A stretch of DNA of 64,000 nt from Lysinimonas soli (GCF_042655435.1 NZ_JBHSMG010000001.1:1054001-1118000), one strand, 5' to 3'; positions 1 through 7,927 are shown, counted from the stretch's first letter. Notes: generated by a model from the sequence alone, not told the origin. A program made the numbers and translations.

Positions 1-78
1 CGGCGAGCACGGCGAAAGTCCGTTTCTAAGGAGGGGGGAAGGGGTGGTCGGCGGCGGAAGAGCCTGGGTCAGTCTAGT

Positions 79-441
79 TCAGGCGAAGTAGAGGTGCCGG
101 TGCAGGCGGCATCCGGGGTTGAATGACGCGCCGCAGGCCGGACAGGCATCGCTCGAGAGGTACTCCTCGATCGAGAACAGCGCGGTGCATTCGCCGCACA
201 GGATGACCTGCGAGTCCTGCTCGTCGAGGGGCCAGAGCTTCGCGGGATGATCGGCGACCGCGTCGTGGCAGTCGCGGCACGGGTAGATCCGGCCGCAGCA
301 GCGGAAGCCGATGGCGATCACGTCGTGCGGTCCGCTCCAGTGCACGCAGCGACTCTGCGCATCCACCGGGAGGCCGTGGACGCGAACCGGGCCGATCGGG
401 ATGGACGACTCCGCTCCCCCGTCGGTGAGCGCGCTGCTCAT
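79..441 (-). CDS. CHY zinc-finger protein
   Basis: Encodes 120 residues dominated by metal-binding pairs. CVH is at residues 32-34, a CC pair at 48-49, CRDCH at 55-59, CGEC at 82-85, CPAC at 100-103 and C111 with HRH at 114-116. This spacing is that of the CHY zinc-finger family (the domain also found in eukaryotic PIRH2). The bacterial stand-alone members have no assigned reaction; zinc binding is expected, the role is unknown. Its ATG overlaps the ecfT stop codon (ATGA), so it is the last gene of the bioY-ATPase-EcfT transcript and is translationally coupled to it. That placement may reflect shared regulation more than a role in biotin uptake. No signal peptide or membrane segment is visible, so it is probably cytoplasmic. 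Confidence 0.85.
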   Translation of the reverse strand: MSSALTDGGAESSIPIGPVRVHGLPVDAQSRCVHWSGPHDVIAIGFRCCGRIYPCRDCHDAVADHPAKLWPLDEQDSQVILCGECTALFSIEEYLSSDACPACGASFNPGCRLHRHLYFA

Positions 442-1046
442 TCGACCCCCCGCGCCGTCAGCGCGTCCGCGACGTCATCGGCATGCCGCAGCGACAGCAC
501 GAGCATCGGCACGATCGCTCGGACTCCGAGGCGGGCGCCACGTGCCTGCTGCGCCTCGCGAACGCGTTCCGCGATCGAGGCGATCACCGGCAGCATGGCG
601 ATGGTGAGAGACAGCGTGAGGCCGACCCGACGAGGGTCGACGCCGAAGCGGGTGAGCGGGCGAAGCGCCGTCTGAAGCGCGTCGAGCAGGTCCTCGCTGC
701 GTGTCGTGAGGGTCAGCAGTGCGGCGAGCAGCAGGATCGCCACCACACGCACGGTGCTGACGGCAGCATCCCAGGGGGTGAGGAAGATCAGCTGGGTGAC
801 GACCATCACCACGACGATCCATCGCGTGGTCCAGAGCTGTCGCAGCAGGATCCCGGGGGCGAGTCTCGCCGAGGCGTAGCCTGCGACGACGAGGAGTGCT
901 GCCGCGGCCAGCAGCACCACGGTGAGCGCGGTCCGATCACGCGGGATGAAGGAGACGGCGAGGCCGAGGATCACGAGACCGAGCAGTTTGGCCCCCGCGG
1001 GGGCGCGGTGCAGCAGGCTGCGTCCCGGCCGATAGAGCGAGATCAC
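438..1046 (-). CDS. bioN: Energy-coupling factor transporter transmembrane subunit EcfT (biotin, BioN-like)
   Basis: A 202-residue membrane protein with about five hydrophobic helices. It is the T component that couples ATP hydrolysis in the ATPase subunits to the substrate-binding S component (BioY). The two EcfT coupling signatures are present near the C-terminus: ARG in QQARGARLG and a second one in ALTARGVE. These short helices contact the ATPases in known ECF structures. The GTG start is chosen because it overlaps the TGA of the ATPase gene (GTGA), and homology to EcfT begins right there (MISLYRPG). The frame is open further upstream, but that part is the shadow of the ATPase gene. The gene belongs to the bioY-bioM-bioN operon. 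Confidence 0.9.
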   Translation of the reverse strand: MISLYRPGRSLLHRAPAGAKLLGLVILGLAVSFIPRDRTALTVVLLAAAALLVVAGYASARLAPGILLRQLWTTRWIVVVMVVTQLIFLTPWDAAVSTVRVVAILLLAALLTLTTRSEDLLDALQTALRPLTRFGVDPRRVGLTLSLTIAMLPVIASIAERVREAQQARGARLGVRAIVPMLVLSLRHADDVADALTARGVE

Positions 1047-1759
1047 GCGTTCACCGCCCGGTATTCGGCGATCACGTGCGCCGGTTCTCCGACCGACACG
1101 AGCCGGCCGTCCTCGAACCTGAGCGCGACGTCGCAGCGCGCAGCCAGGTCCAGATCGTGGGTGACGATCACCGTCTGGGCGGCCAGTTCGTCGATGAGCA
1201 GACCCGCGACCCGTCGAGCGTTGCCCAGGTCGAGCAGCGTCGTCGGCTCGTCGGCCACGACCAGGGCCGGCTCGCCGACCAGCACGGAGGCAAGCGCCAA
1301 CAGCTGCTTCTGACCTCCCGAGAGAGAATGCGCGGGCGCCTCGCCGAGGTCGCTCAAGCCGTAGGCGCCGAGAACCTCCTCGGTCCGCCGGGTGACCTCG
1401 GAGCGGCTGAGGCCCCGCCCGCGCAAAGAGAAGGCGACATCCTCGGCCACCGTCGGCATGATGATCTGCGCGTCGGGGTTCGTGAACACGAAGCCGACCA
1501 TCCGACGGACCCGCTTCGGCTCGCGTGCCACGTCCAGGCCGTGAACCCTCACCTCGCCCCGCGAGGGCGACACGAGTCCGTTCAGGAGGCGGGCGAACGT
1601 GGACTTGCCCGAGCCGTTGGCTCCGATCACCGCGATGCGACGCTGGTCGAGTCGCACGTCGATCCCGCGCAGCACCGGCTTGCCGCCGAGGTCGACGGAA
1701 ACGCCGCTCAGCTCGATGACCTGCGCCGCGGAAGAAGCGGGGCCGTCGGCAACGGTCAC
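1043..1759 (-). CDS. bioM: ECF transporter ATP-binding protein (biotin, BioM-like)
   Basis: A 238-residue ABC ATPase. Walker A is GANGSGKST at residues 46-54, the Q-loop region reads NPDAQI, the ABC signature is LSGGQ, Walker B is ALVVADEP and the H-loop sits in VTHD. It powers the EcfT/BioY biotin importer at the inner face of the membrane. Only one ATPase gene is present, as in BioMNY systems with a dedicated homodimeric ATPase. The GTG start overlaps the bioY stop (GTGA) and its own stop overlaps the ecfT start, so bioY, bioM and bioN are tightly coupled. Substrate assignment is by the neighbouring bioY. Confidence 0.92.
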   Translation of the reverse strand: MTVADGPASSAAQVIELSGVSVDLGGKPVLRGIDVRLDQRRIAVIGANGSGKSTFARLLNGLVSPSRGEVRVHGLDVAREPKRVRRMVGFVFTNPDAQIIMPTVAEDVAFSLRGRGLSRSEVTRRTEEVLGAYGLSDLGEAPAHSLSGGQKQLLALASVLVGEPALVVADEPTTLLDLGNARRVAGLLIDELAAQTVIVTHDLDLAARCDVALRFEDGRLVSVGEPAHVIAEYRAVNA

Positions 1760-2385
1760 CGGGGTGTCGTCTCCACGACGGCAGGGGCCTCGAGGTCGGC
1801 CGCCGGCCTCGAGCGTGCCGCACGCGCCCCGAACACGGGCGGATAGGCGCGCCACAGTGCGACCGTCAGCAGCGTGACGACGGCGATCTTGATCAGGTCG
1901 CCCGGCAGGAACACGATGCTGGTCAGGATGGTCTGCCCGAGGGGCAGACCCGTCACGGCCGACTGCACGGGGATGCCGAAGAAGTAGATGACCAGGATGC
2001 CGCCGACGAGACCGCCCAGGGCGACTCGCCACCAGGCCACGGGGCCGCGGCCGCTGTAGGCGATCAGTCCGACCACGAACGCCCCGGGAATCCAGCCGAT
2101 CAGGTACCCCGCCGTCACGCCGGCGAAGACGGCAGCTCCGCCGTGACCGCCGGAGAGCAGGGGAAGCCCGATGAACACGAGCAGCAGGAAGACGGTCACC
2201 GCGGCCGCGCCCCGCCGCGGACCGAGCACGGCTCCCGCGAGCACGATGCCGAGGGTCTGGGCGGTGATCGGCACGAGCCCGGGCACCGGGATGGGACCGA
2301 TCAGACCGAGAGAAGCGATGATTGCGGCGAACACCGCGATGCGGGCGATGTCGCGGGTGTCGAAACGTGATGCGGGAGTCGGCAT
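1756..2385 (-). CDS. bioY: Biotin transporter S component BioY
   Basis: A 209-residue integral membrane protein with about six helices. Features match the BioY family: a short charged N-terminus followed by ARIAVFAAIIASLG, then VPITAQTLGIVLAGAVLGPRR, where the PITxQT motif near helix 2 is typical, and a glycine-rich GYLIGW segment. It binds biotin and works with the EcfT and ATPase subunits encoded next to it. A ribosome-binding sequence (AAAGGAAC) lies about seven bases before the ATG. Upstream lie the paired inverted boxes and the palindromic -10 element shared with the divergent TetR gene, so the operon is probably repressed when biotin is sufficient. Confidence 0.95.
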   Translation of the reverse strand: MPTPASRFDTRDIARIAVFAAIIASLGLIGPIPVPGLVPITAQTLGIVLAGAVLGPRRGAAAVTVFLLLVFIGLPLLSGGHGGAAVFAGVTAGYLIGWIPGAFVVGLIAYSGRGPVAWWRVALGGLVGGILVIYFFGIPVQSAVTGLPLGQTILTSIVFLPGDLIKIAVVTLLTVALWRAYPPVFGARAARSRPAADLEAPAVVETTPR

Positions 2386-2418
2386 TGTGAGTTCCTTTGG
2401 GATGCTGGGGTGGCGCCC

Positions 2419-2453
2419 TGAACAGCGTTCACCTGAACGCTGTTCACTATAGT
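2419..2453. promoter_or_regulatory. Divergent bioY/tetR control region: two BioQ-like boxes and a palindromic -10
   Basis: Two 13-base inverted repeats, TGAACAGCGTTCA (2419-2431) and TGAACGCTGTTCA (2434-2446), fit the pattern TGAAC-N3-GTTCA. The two boxes are also reverse complements of each other, so the whole 28-base block is a perfect inverted repeat. Box 2 runs directly into ACTATAGT (2446-2453), itself a palindrome, giving TATAGT on both strands. On the + strand TATAGT is followed by six bases and then the tetR ATG. On the - strand a TTGCGG lies 19 bases upstream of TATAGT. The box pattern resembles, from memory, the motif described for BioQ repressors of corynebacteria and mycobacteria. 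Confidence 0.8.
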
Positions 2454-2459
2454 GGTCCC

Positions 2460-3065
2460 ATGAGCGCCGCCCGCAACACGTCCCGCCACGATCGTGAGGC
2501 GGTCGTCGACACGGCGCTGCGCCTCCTCGACGAGGTCGGGCTCCCCGACCTGACGATGCGCCGTCTGGGGGCGGAGCTCGACGTCCAGCCGAGTGCGCTG
2601 TACTGGCACATCGAGAACAAGCAGGCGCTGCTCGCGGCGGTCGCCGATCGCATCCAGGCTGCTGCGCGACCGAGTCCCCCCGCCGAGCTCGGCTGGCGCG
2701 ATGCGACGGCCGCCGAGGCAGCGGCGATCCGGGATGCTCTGCTGGCCTACCGCGACGGCGCCGAGGTGGTGCTCAGCACCCGCGCCCTCGGACTCGGTGG
2801 CGATGAGGCGCACCGTCGGCTGGTGCGCGCGCTCGAGCGCGGTCACGACTCGGCCACGGCCCGCGTCGTCGCGACCGCGCTGCTTCACCTGGTCTTCGGC
2901 GACGCGGCTCTGGTGCAACAGCGGCTCCAAGCCGACGTGCTGGGTGTGACCAGCGACGCGGTCGGCATGAGGCCCGAGCTCACGCCGGACGACGATGAGG
3001 CGTTTCGGACCGGGGTCGACCTCCTGCTGGCGGGCCTCGAGCAGCGCGCCTCGATCGCGGACTGA
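2460..3065 (+). CDS. TetR-family regulator, probable BioQ-type biotin repressor
   Basis: A 201-residue protein with an N-terminal TetR helix-turn-helix (roughly residues 10-56: the segment around LTMRRLGAELDVQPSALYWH) and a helical C-terminal domain of variable sequence. It is divergent from bioYMN, and the spacer carries the paired TGAAC-N3-GTTCA boxes. Control of the biotin operon and of itself is therefore the simplest reading. The start ATG at 2460 is preferred over an in-frame ATG further upstream because the upstream part would read through both operator boxes. The ATG lies six bases after TATAGT, so the mRNA may have no 5' leader. Assignment to BioQ is inferred from context and operator, not from distinctive protein residues. 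Confidence 0.85.
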   Translation: MSAARNTSRHDREAVVDTALRLLDEVGLPDLTMRRLGAELDVQPSALYWHIENKQALLAAVADRIQAAARPSPPAELGWRDATAAEAAAIRDALLAYRDGAEVVLSTRALGLGGDEAHRRLVRALERGHDSATARVVATALLHLVFGDAALVQQRLQADVLGVTSDAVGMRPELTPDDDEAFRTGVDLLLAGLEQRASIAD

Positions 3066-3067
3066 GA

Positions 3068-3091
3068 CCGCCCGGCGCGGGCCTTGGGCGG
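3068..3091. terminator. Possible bidirectional hairpin between convergent genes
   Basis: CCGCCC (3068-3073) pairs with GGGCGG (3086-3091) across a 12-base loop, in the 28-base gap between the convergent tetR gene and the CDF-like gene. The stem is short, the loop is large and no T-run follows, so this is weak. Confidence 0.3.
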
Positions 3092-3093
3092 CG

Positions 3094-3678
3094 CTAGGGC
3101 TGAGGGCGGCGCAGCAGTTCCCGCGCCTCGCGCACGGCATAGCCCACGATGACGAGGGTCGCGATCGCGTCGGACCACCACCATCCGAACGCGGCGTTGA
3201 GCACGAGGCCGACGAGCACGGATGCCGCGAGCACCCCGTCGACGAAGGTGACGCGTCCCTCGCTCACCAGCACGGGATTGTCCAGTGCCCGACCGGTGCG
3301 AGACTTGGCGGCCGAGAGCGCGAACATGGCGATCGCGGTCACGGCGGTCCAGGCGATCCCGAGCGGGCTCGTGCTCGCGTGCGCGCCCGTCGCCAGCGCG
3401 ATGGAGGCCTGCACCAGCAGGTAGGCGGCGAGGGCGACGAAGGCGATGCCGATCAGCTGCAGCGCGCGATGCCGGCGGCGTTCGTCGGTGCCCGAGAGCT
3501 CCCAGATGACGACGATGCTCGCGCCGATCTCGATGAGGCTGTCGAGCCCGAAGCCCAGCAGGGCCACCGAGCCGGCCGCGAAGGCCGCGATGCCGAGTAC
3601 GCCCACGCCGACGACGTTCCAGGCGAGGGTGATGCCCTCGAGGACGAATCCGCGGCGCCGCAGTGCGGCGTCGCTCAT
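3094..3678 (-). CDS. CDF-superfamily-like cation transporter (transmembrane domain only)
   Basis: A 194-residue protein with five to six predicted helices. The second helix carries GFGLDSLIE and the penultimate one WWSDAIATL. These acidic positions resemble the metal-site residues of the cation diffusion facilitator transmembrane domain. It lacks the cytoplasmic C-terminal domain of full-length CDF proteins (about 300 residues), a form common among actinobacterial proteins annotated simply as cation transporter. Its ATG shares one base with the sufT stop codon (TGATG), so it is co-translated with sufT. A metal efflux role linked to Fe-S assembly is suggested only by this position. The metal cannot be read from the sequence. 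Confidence 0.75.
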   Translation of the reverse strand: MSDAALRRRGFVLEGITLAWNVVGVGVLGIAAFAAGSVALLGFGLDSLIEIGASIVVIWELSGTDERRRHRALQLIGIAFVALAAYLLVQASIALATGAHASTSPLGIAWTAVTAIAMFALSAAKSRTGRALDNPVLVSEGRVTFVDGVLAASVLVGLVLNAAFGWWWSDAIATLVIVGYAVREARELLRRPQP

Positions 3679-4007
3679 CAGATGCTGAAGCCGATGGCGC
3701 GCATCATGTCGCGCCCATCGTCGGTGATCCGGTCGGGACCCCACGGCGGCATCCAGACCCAGTTCAGGCGGAAGCGCTCCACGACGCCGTCGAGGGCCTG
3801 CGCGATCTGCTCCTCGATGACGTCGGTCAGCGGGCAGCCGGCCGAGGTGAGGGTCATCGAGATGACCAGGGCGTCGTTCTCGTCGTCCCAGGCCAGGTCG
3901 TAGATCAGCCCGAGGTCGACGACGTTGACGCCGAGTTCGGGGTCGACGACGTCTTTCAGCGCCTCTTCGACCTTGTCGAAGAGCTGCGGTTCGAGTGCGA
4001 CGGGCAT
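3678..4007 (-). CDS. sufT: SufT/MIP18-type Fe-S cluster assembly factor (DUF59)
   Basis: A 109-residue DUF59 protein. The N-terminal half holds KDVVDPELGVNVVDLGLIY, and the conserved cysteine lies in TSAGCPLTDVIEEQI. The family helps mature Fe-S proteins, and in mycobacteria the equivalent gene closes the suf operon. It lies 47 bases downstream of sufC. It probably has its own start: TACCCT (4014-4019) is exactly six bases before the ATG, with little Shine-Dalgarno character in between. Confidence 0.9.
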   Translation of the reverse strand: MPVALEPQLFDKVEEALKDVVDPELGVNVVDLGLIYDLAWDDENDALVISMTLTSAGCPLTDVIEEQIAQALDGVVERFRLNWVWMPPWGPDRITDDGRDMMRAIGFSI

Positions 4008-4013
4008 GTTCTC

Positions 4014-4019
4014 AGGGTA
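4014..4019 (-). promoter_or_regulatory. Candidate leaderless -10 element for sufT
   Basis: TACCCT on the - strand is followed by six bases and the sufT ATG at 4007. It matches the TAnnnT-N6-start layout seen repeatedly in this window. No -35 consensus is evident. Confidence 0.4.
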
Positions 4020-4054
4020 CGCGGGTCGTGGTCGGTTCGCCGGAATCCGGGGGC

Positions 4055-4813
4055 CTAGACCTGCTCGACGAGGTAGCGGTCGTAGCCCTCGTTCTCGAGG
4101 CGCTCGGCGAGCTCGGGGCCGCCTTCCTCGGCCACGCGGCCGTCGACGAAGACGTGCACGAAGTCGGGGTGGATGTAGCGCAGGATCCGCGTGTAGTGCG
4201 TGATCAGCAGGATTCCGAGGCCCGTCGTCTCGTGCGCGCGGTTGACGCCCTCCGAGACGATCTTCAGGGCGTCGACGTCGAGCCCGGAGTCGGTCTCGTC
4301 GAGCACCGCGAACTTGGGCTTGAGCAGCTCGAGCTGGAGGATCTCGTGGCGCTTCTTCTCGCCGCCCGAGAACCCCTCGTTGACGTTGCGCGAGGCGAAC
4401 GACGAGTCCATGCGCAGCTTCTTCATGGAGTCCTTGACGGTGGCTCCCCAGCCGCGGATCGCCGGAGCCTCGCCGTCGATCGCGGTCTTGGCGGTCCGCA
4501 GGAAGTTCGACACCGTCACACCCGGGATCTCGACCGGGTACTGCATCGCGAGGAACAGGCCGGCGCGGGCGCGGGCGTCGACGCTCATCGCGAGCACGTC
4601 CTCGCCGTCGAGCGTGATCGAGCCGCCCTCGACCTTGTAGCGCGGGTGCCCGGCGATCGTGTAGGCCAGCGTCGACTTGCCGGAGCCGTTCGGGCCCATG
4701 ACCGCGTGGATCTCGCCCTCCTCGATCGTCAGATCGACGCCCTTGAGGATGTGCTTGGTGCCCTGGTCGGTCTCGATGCTGACCCGGAGGTCGGAGATCT
4801 TGAGTGTGCTCAT
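4055..4813 (-). CDS. sufC: Fe-S cluster assembly ATPase SufC
   Basis: A 252-residue ABC-type ATPase. Walker A reads GPNGSGKST, the signature is FSGGEKKR (the SufC form of LSGGQ), Walker B ends in AVLDETDSGLD and the switch histidine is in LITHY. SufC drives conformational change of the SufBCD scaffold on which clusters are assembled in the cytoplasm. The ATG at 4813 is used because the SufC family start (MSTLKISDLRV) begins there; the longer open frame upstream is the antisense-like shadow of the Rieske gene. It is separated from the Rieske gene by 46 bases. Confidence 0.95.
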   Translation of the reverse strand: MSTLKISDLRVSIETDQGTKHILKGVDLTIEEGEIHAVMGPNGSGKSTLAYTIAGHPRYKVEGGSITLDGEDVLAMSVDARARAGLFLAMQYPVEIPGVTVSNFLRTAKTAIDGEAPAIRGWGATVKDSMKKLRMDSSFASRNVNEGFSGGEKKRHEILQLELLKPKFAVLDETDSGLDVDALKIVSEGVNRAHETTGLGILLITHYTRILRYIHPDFVHVFVDGRVAEEGGPELAERLENEGYDRYLVEQV

Positions 4814-4859
4814 GTCGTTGTGTCGATTCGTCGGAGCGTCGCGCGGCGACGCAGGTGGA

Positions 4860-5198
4860 TCAGACCGCGAGCCGGGTGCTCGGGTCGACGTAGATGTCGC
4901 CGTCGATGACCTCGACCGCGAAGACCGGAACCGGCTCATAGGCCGGAAGGGTGCGGGGCTTGCCGTCGGCGAGGCCGAACGCCGAGCCGTGGGCCCAGCA
5001 CTCGATCGAATCCTCTTCGACGAATCCCTCGCTGAGCGAGATGTCGCCGTGCGTGCAGGTGTCGCCGATGGCGTGCACCTGACCACCGGAATCCCGCACG
5101 ACCGCGATGGCGATGCCGTCGAGCACGACCTTCTTGGCGGTGCCGGGATCGAGTTCGGTCAGCGCGAAGACGCGTGTGCCGGAGGTGGTCTCGCTCAT
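4860..5198 (-). CDS. Rieske [2Fe-2S] ferredoxin in the suf operon
   Basis: A 112-residue protein with a single Rieske domain. C48-T-H50 and C67-W-A-H70 form the CxH...CxxH cluster ligands, separated by 16 residues as in BphF-type soluble Rieske ferredoxins. No signal peptide or membrane anchor is present. Its ATG overlaps the sufD stop (ATGA), so it is made together with SufBD. It could be a client used to sense cluster status, or an electron donor to the assembly machinery. Neither role can be decided here. No oxygenase genes are nearby that would make it an aromatic-ring dioxygenase ferredoxin. Confidence 0.9.
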   Translation of the reverse strand: MSETTSGTRVFALTELDPGTAKKVVLDGIAIAVVRDSGGQVHAIGDTCTHGDISLSEGFVEEDSIECWAHGSAFGLADGKPRTLPAYEPVPVFAVEVIDGDIYVDPSTRLAV

Positions 5199-6391
5199 CG
5201 CGCTCCCCCCAGTTCGACTTCGAGGGCGGCCTGCAGCCGGGCCTCGAGGGCGGGCTCGCCGATCTTCTGCACGATCTCGCTGAGGAACCCGAGCACGACC
5301 AGGCGGCGGGCCTCCTCTTCGCTGATCCCGCGGGACTGCAGGTAGAAGAGGTGCTCGTCGTCGAAACGGCCCGTGGCGCTGGCGTGCCCGGCCCCCAGGA
5401 TGTCGCCGGTCTGGATCTCGAGGTTGGGGATCGAGTCGGCGCGCGTGCCGTCGCTCAGCACCAGGTTGCGGTTCTGCTCGTAGCTGTCGGTGCCCGGGGC
5501 GGTCGGCGCGATCAGCACGTCGCCGACCCAGACCGTGCGTGCCCCCTCGCCGTTGAGCGCGCCCTTGTAGCTGACCCGTGAGCGGGAATGCGGGGCGTCG
5601 TGGTGCACGAAGACCCGCTGTTCGAGGTGCTGACCGGCGTCGGCGAAGTAGACGCCGAACAGCTCGGCATCGGCGCCCTCGGCGGCCAGATGAGCCGAGG
5701 GGTCGATCCGTACGACGCTGCCGCCGAGCGAGACGACGAAGTGTCGCAGCCGGGCGTTGCGGCCGACCTTCGCGAAGTGGCTGGCCAGATGCAGGGCGTC
5801 GGCGTCCCACTCCTGCAGGCTCACCACCGTGAGCTGCGCCTGGTCGCCCAGCACGATCTCGACGTTCTCGGTGAGCGAGGCCCCGCCGCGGCTGTCGAGC
5901 ACGACCAGGCCGCTGCTTTGCGGCTGCGCCGTGATGAGGGTGTGCGCGGCGCGGGGGGTGTCGCCCAGGCTGCCGCGCGTGATGGTCAGCGCCGTCGTCA
6001 CCTCGCCCGCGACGTCGATGTGCAGGGCCTTCTCGAAGTGGGTCCAGGCGTTGGCGGCGGCCCGCTCCTCCGGCGTGCCGGCCGAGCCGATCCGGGCATC
6101 CGTGCGGTCGATCCACTCGACCGTGGTGCCCTCGACCTCGGGGAAGAGGATCGCGTAGGGCGCGCCGTCGAGTTCACCGTCGATGAGCGGGCGCAGGCGA
6201 TCGACCGGCGAGAGCTTCCACTCCGCCTCGAATCCCGTGACGGCCGGGAAGTCGGCGTGGTTCACCGAGGCGAAACGCTCGGATCGGGTCTGCACGGGAG
6301 CCGTGCCGATGTGAACCGGTGCGCCATCGCTGTGCGCGCGGATGCCGAGACGCTCGGCGGTGGTGTCGGGAGCGTCGAGTGACGTGGCCAC
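5195..6391 (-). CDS. sufD: Fe-S cluster assembly protein SufD
   Basis: A 398-residue SufB/SufD-family protein. The C-terminal core with GAGHASATGRFDDEHLFYL and the following helix SRGISEEEARRLVVLGFL is the typical beta-helix end and SufC-binding region, where the conserved His of GHA/GHE is seen. SufD partners SufB and SufC in the scaffold complex and is needed for iron entry in characterised systems. It starts 34 bases after sufB and its stop overlaps the Rieske gene. The N-terminal third is less conserved, as usual for SufD. Confidence 0.94.
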   Translation of the reverse strand: MATSLDAPDTTAERLGIRAHSDGAPVHIGTAPVQTRSERFASVNHADFPAVTGFEAEWKLSPVDRLRPLIDGELDGAPYAILFPEVEGTTVEWIDRTDARIGSAGTPEERAAANAWTHFEKALHIDVAGEVTTALTITRGSLGDTPRAAHTLITAQPQSSGLVVLDSRGGASLTENVEIVLGDQAQLTVVSLQEWDADALHLASHFAKVGRNARLRHFVVSLGGSVVRIDPSAHLAAEGADAELFGVYFADAGQHLEQRVFVHHDAPHSRSRVSYKGALNGEGARTVWVGDVLIAPTAPGTDSYEQNRNLVLSDGTRADSIPNLEIQTGDILGAGHASATGRFDDEHLFYLQSRGISEEEARRLVVLGFLSEIVQKIGEPALEARLQAALEVELGGAR

Positions 6392-6425
6392 TAGCGTGCT
6401 GGTCCTTTCGGCGCGCGGCGGGCGG

Positions 6426-7844
6426 TCATCCGACGCTGCCTTCCATGCTCATCTCGATGAGCTTGTTGAGTTCGAGGGCGTATTCCATCGGCAGCTCGCG
6501 CGCGATCGGCTCGATGAAGCCGCGGACGATCATGGCCATGGCCTCGTCCTCGGGCATGCCGCGCGACATCAGGTAGAACAGCTGCTCCTCGCTGACGCGC
6601 GAGACGGTCGCCTCGTGACCCAGCTGCACGTCGTCGACGCGGATGTCGATCGATGGATAGGTGTCGGACCGCGAGATCGTGTCGACCAGGAGGGCGTCGC
6701 AGCGCACGGTGTTCGCCGAGTGGTGCGCGTTCTCGGCGACCCGCACCTCGCCGCGGTAGCCGGCACGGCCTCCGCCGCGGGCGATCGACTTGGAGACGAT
6801 CGACGACGTCGTGTACGGCGCCATGTGGATCATCTTGGCGCCGGCATCCTGGTGCTGACCGGGGCCGGCGAAGGCGACCGAGAGCGTCTCGCCCTTGGCG
6901 TGCTCGCCGACGAGGTAGATCGACGGGTACTTCATCGTGACCTTGGAGCCGATGTTGCCGTCGATCCACTCCATGGTCGCGCCCTCGTGGGCGATCGCCC
7001 GCTTGGTGACCAGGTTGTAGACGTTGTTCGACCAGTTCTGGATCGTCGTGTAGCGCACGCGGGCGTTCTTCTTGACGATGATCTCGACGACCGCCGAGTG
7101 CAGGGAGTCCGACTTGTAGATCGGGGCGGTGCAGCCCTCGATGTAGTGCACGTAGGAGCCCTCGTCGGCGATGATCAGCGTCCGCTCGAACTGGCCCATG
7201 TTCTCGGTGTTGATGCGGAAGTAGGCCTGCAGCGGGATCTCGACCCGCACGCCCTTCGGCACGTAGACGAACGAGCCGCCCGACCAGACCGCCGTGTTGA
7301 GGGCGGCGAACTTGTTGTCGCCGGACGGGATGACGGTGCCGAAGTACTCCTGGAAGATCTCGGGGTGCTCGCGCAGCGCCGTGTCGGTGTCCATGAAGAT
7401 GACGCCCTGCGCCTCGAGGTCTTCGCGGATCTGGTGGTACACGACCTCGGACTCGTACTGGGCCGCGACCCCGGCCACGAGCCGCTGACGCTCCGCCTCG
7501 GGGATGCCGAGCTTCTCGTAGGTGTTCTTGATCTCTTCCGGCAGCTCCTCCCACGAGGTCGCCTGCTTCTCGGTCGAGCGCACGAAGTACTTGATGTTGT
7601 CGAAGTCGATGCCGGTGAGGTCGGCGCCCCAGGTCGGCATCGGCTTCATGCCGAAGATCTTGAGGGCCTTGAGCCGGTTCTTGAGCATCCACTCCGGCTC
7701 GCTCTTGAGCGCGGAGATGTCGGAGACGACCTGCTCGGAGAGCCCGCGTCGAGCCGAGGAGCCGGCCGCGTCGGAGTCGGACCAGCCGAACTCGTATTGG
7801 CCGAGGCCGGAGAGCTCGGGACGATCGATCAGCACGTCGGACAT
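6426..7844 (-). CDS. sufB: Fe-S cluster assembly protein SufB
   Basis: A 472-residue SufB, close to the usual 470-480. Family landmarks include the N-terminal helical segment (SEPEWMLKNRLKALKIF), the GGSFVYVPKGV core, the IEGCTAP motif and the C-terminal LGHEATVSRVSEEQLFYLMSRG, the SufC-contact region. SufB is the main cluster scaffold of the SufBCD complex. The ATG is preceded by AGAAGG. It is the first gene of the operon, and there is no SufR-type regulator before it; the upstream neighbour is ctaA. The -10-like TAGACT at 7928-7933 would give a leader of about 75 bases. Confidence 0.96.
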   Translation of the reverse strand: MSDVLIDRPELSGLGQYEFGWSDSDAAGSSARRGLSEQVVSDISALKSEPEWMLKNRLKALKIFGMKPMPTWGADLTGIDFDNIKYFVRSTEKQATSWEELPEEIKNTYEKLGIPEAERQRLVAGVAAQYESEVVYHQIREDLEAQGVIFMDTDTALREHPEIFQEYFGTVIPSGDNKFAALNTAVWSGGSFVYVPKGVRVEIPLQAYFRINTENMGQFERTLIIADEGSYVHYIEGCTAPIYKSDSLHSAVVEIIVKKNARVRYTTIQNWSNNVYNLVTKRAIAHEGATMEWIDGNIGSKVTMKYPSIYLVGEHAKGETLSVAFAGPGQHQDAGAKMIHMAPYTTSSIVSKSIARGGGRAGYRGEVRVAENAHHSANTVRCDALLVDTISRSDTYPSIDIRVDDVQLGHEATVSRVSEEQLFYLMSRGMPEDEAMAMIVRGFIEPIARELPMEYALELNKLIEMSMEGSVG

Positions 7845-7927
7845 GGGCTACCTTCTCTCTGCCGCTGCGAACCATTCCGCTCGGACCGGCATTCTGGCAC
7901 GCGCCGTTGCGTGAAAATCTGCTGTCG

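Noticed and set aside
1..78. Partial gene at the left edge of the window
   Set aside because: No frame over these bases shows recognisable coding sequence. TAGACT on the - strand (71-76) could be a promoter for a gene outside the window, but this cannot be judged here.
4860..5198. Rieske protein as part of an aromatic-ring dioxygenase
   Set aside because: No oxygenase alpha/beta subunit or reductase gene is nearby; the gene is coupled to sufD.
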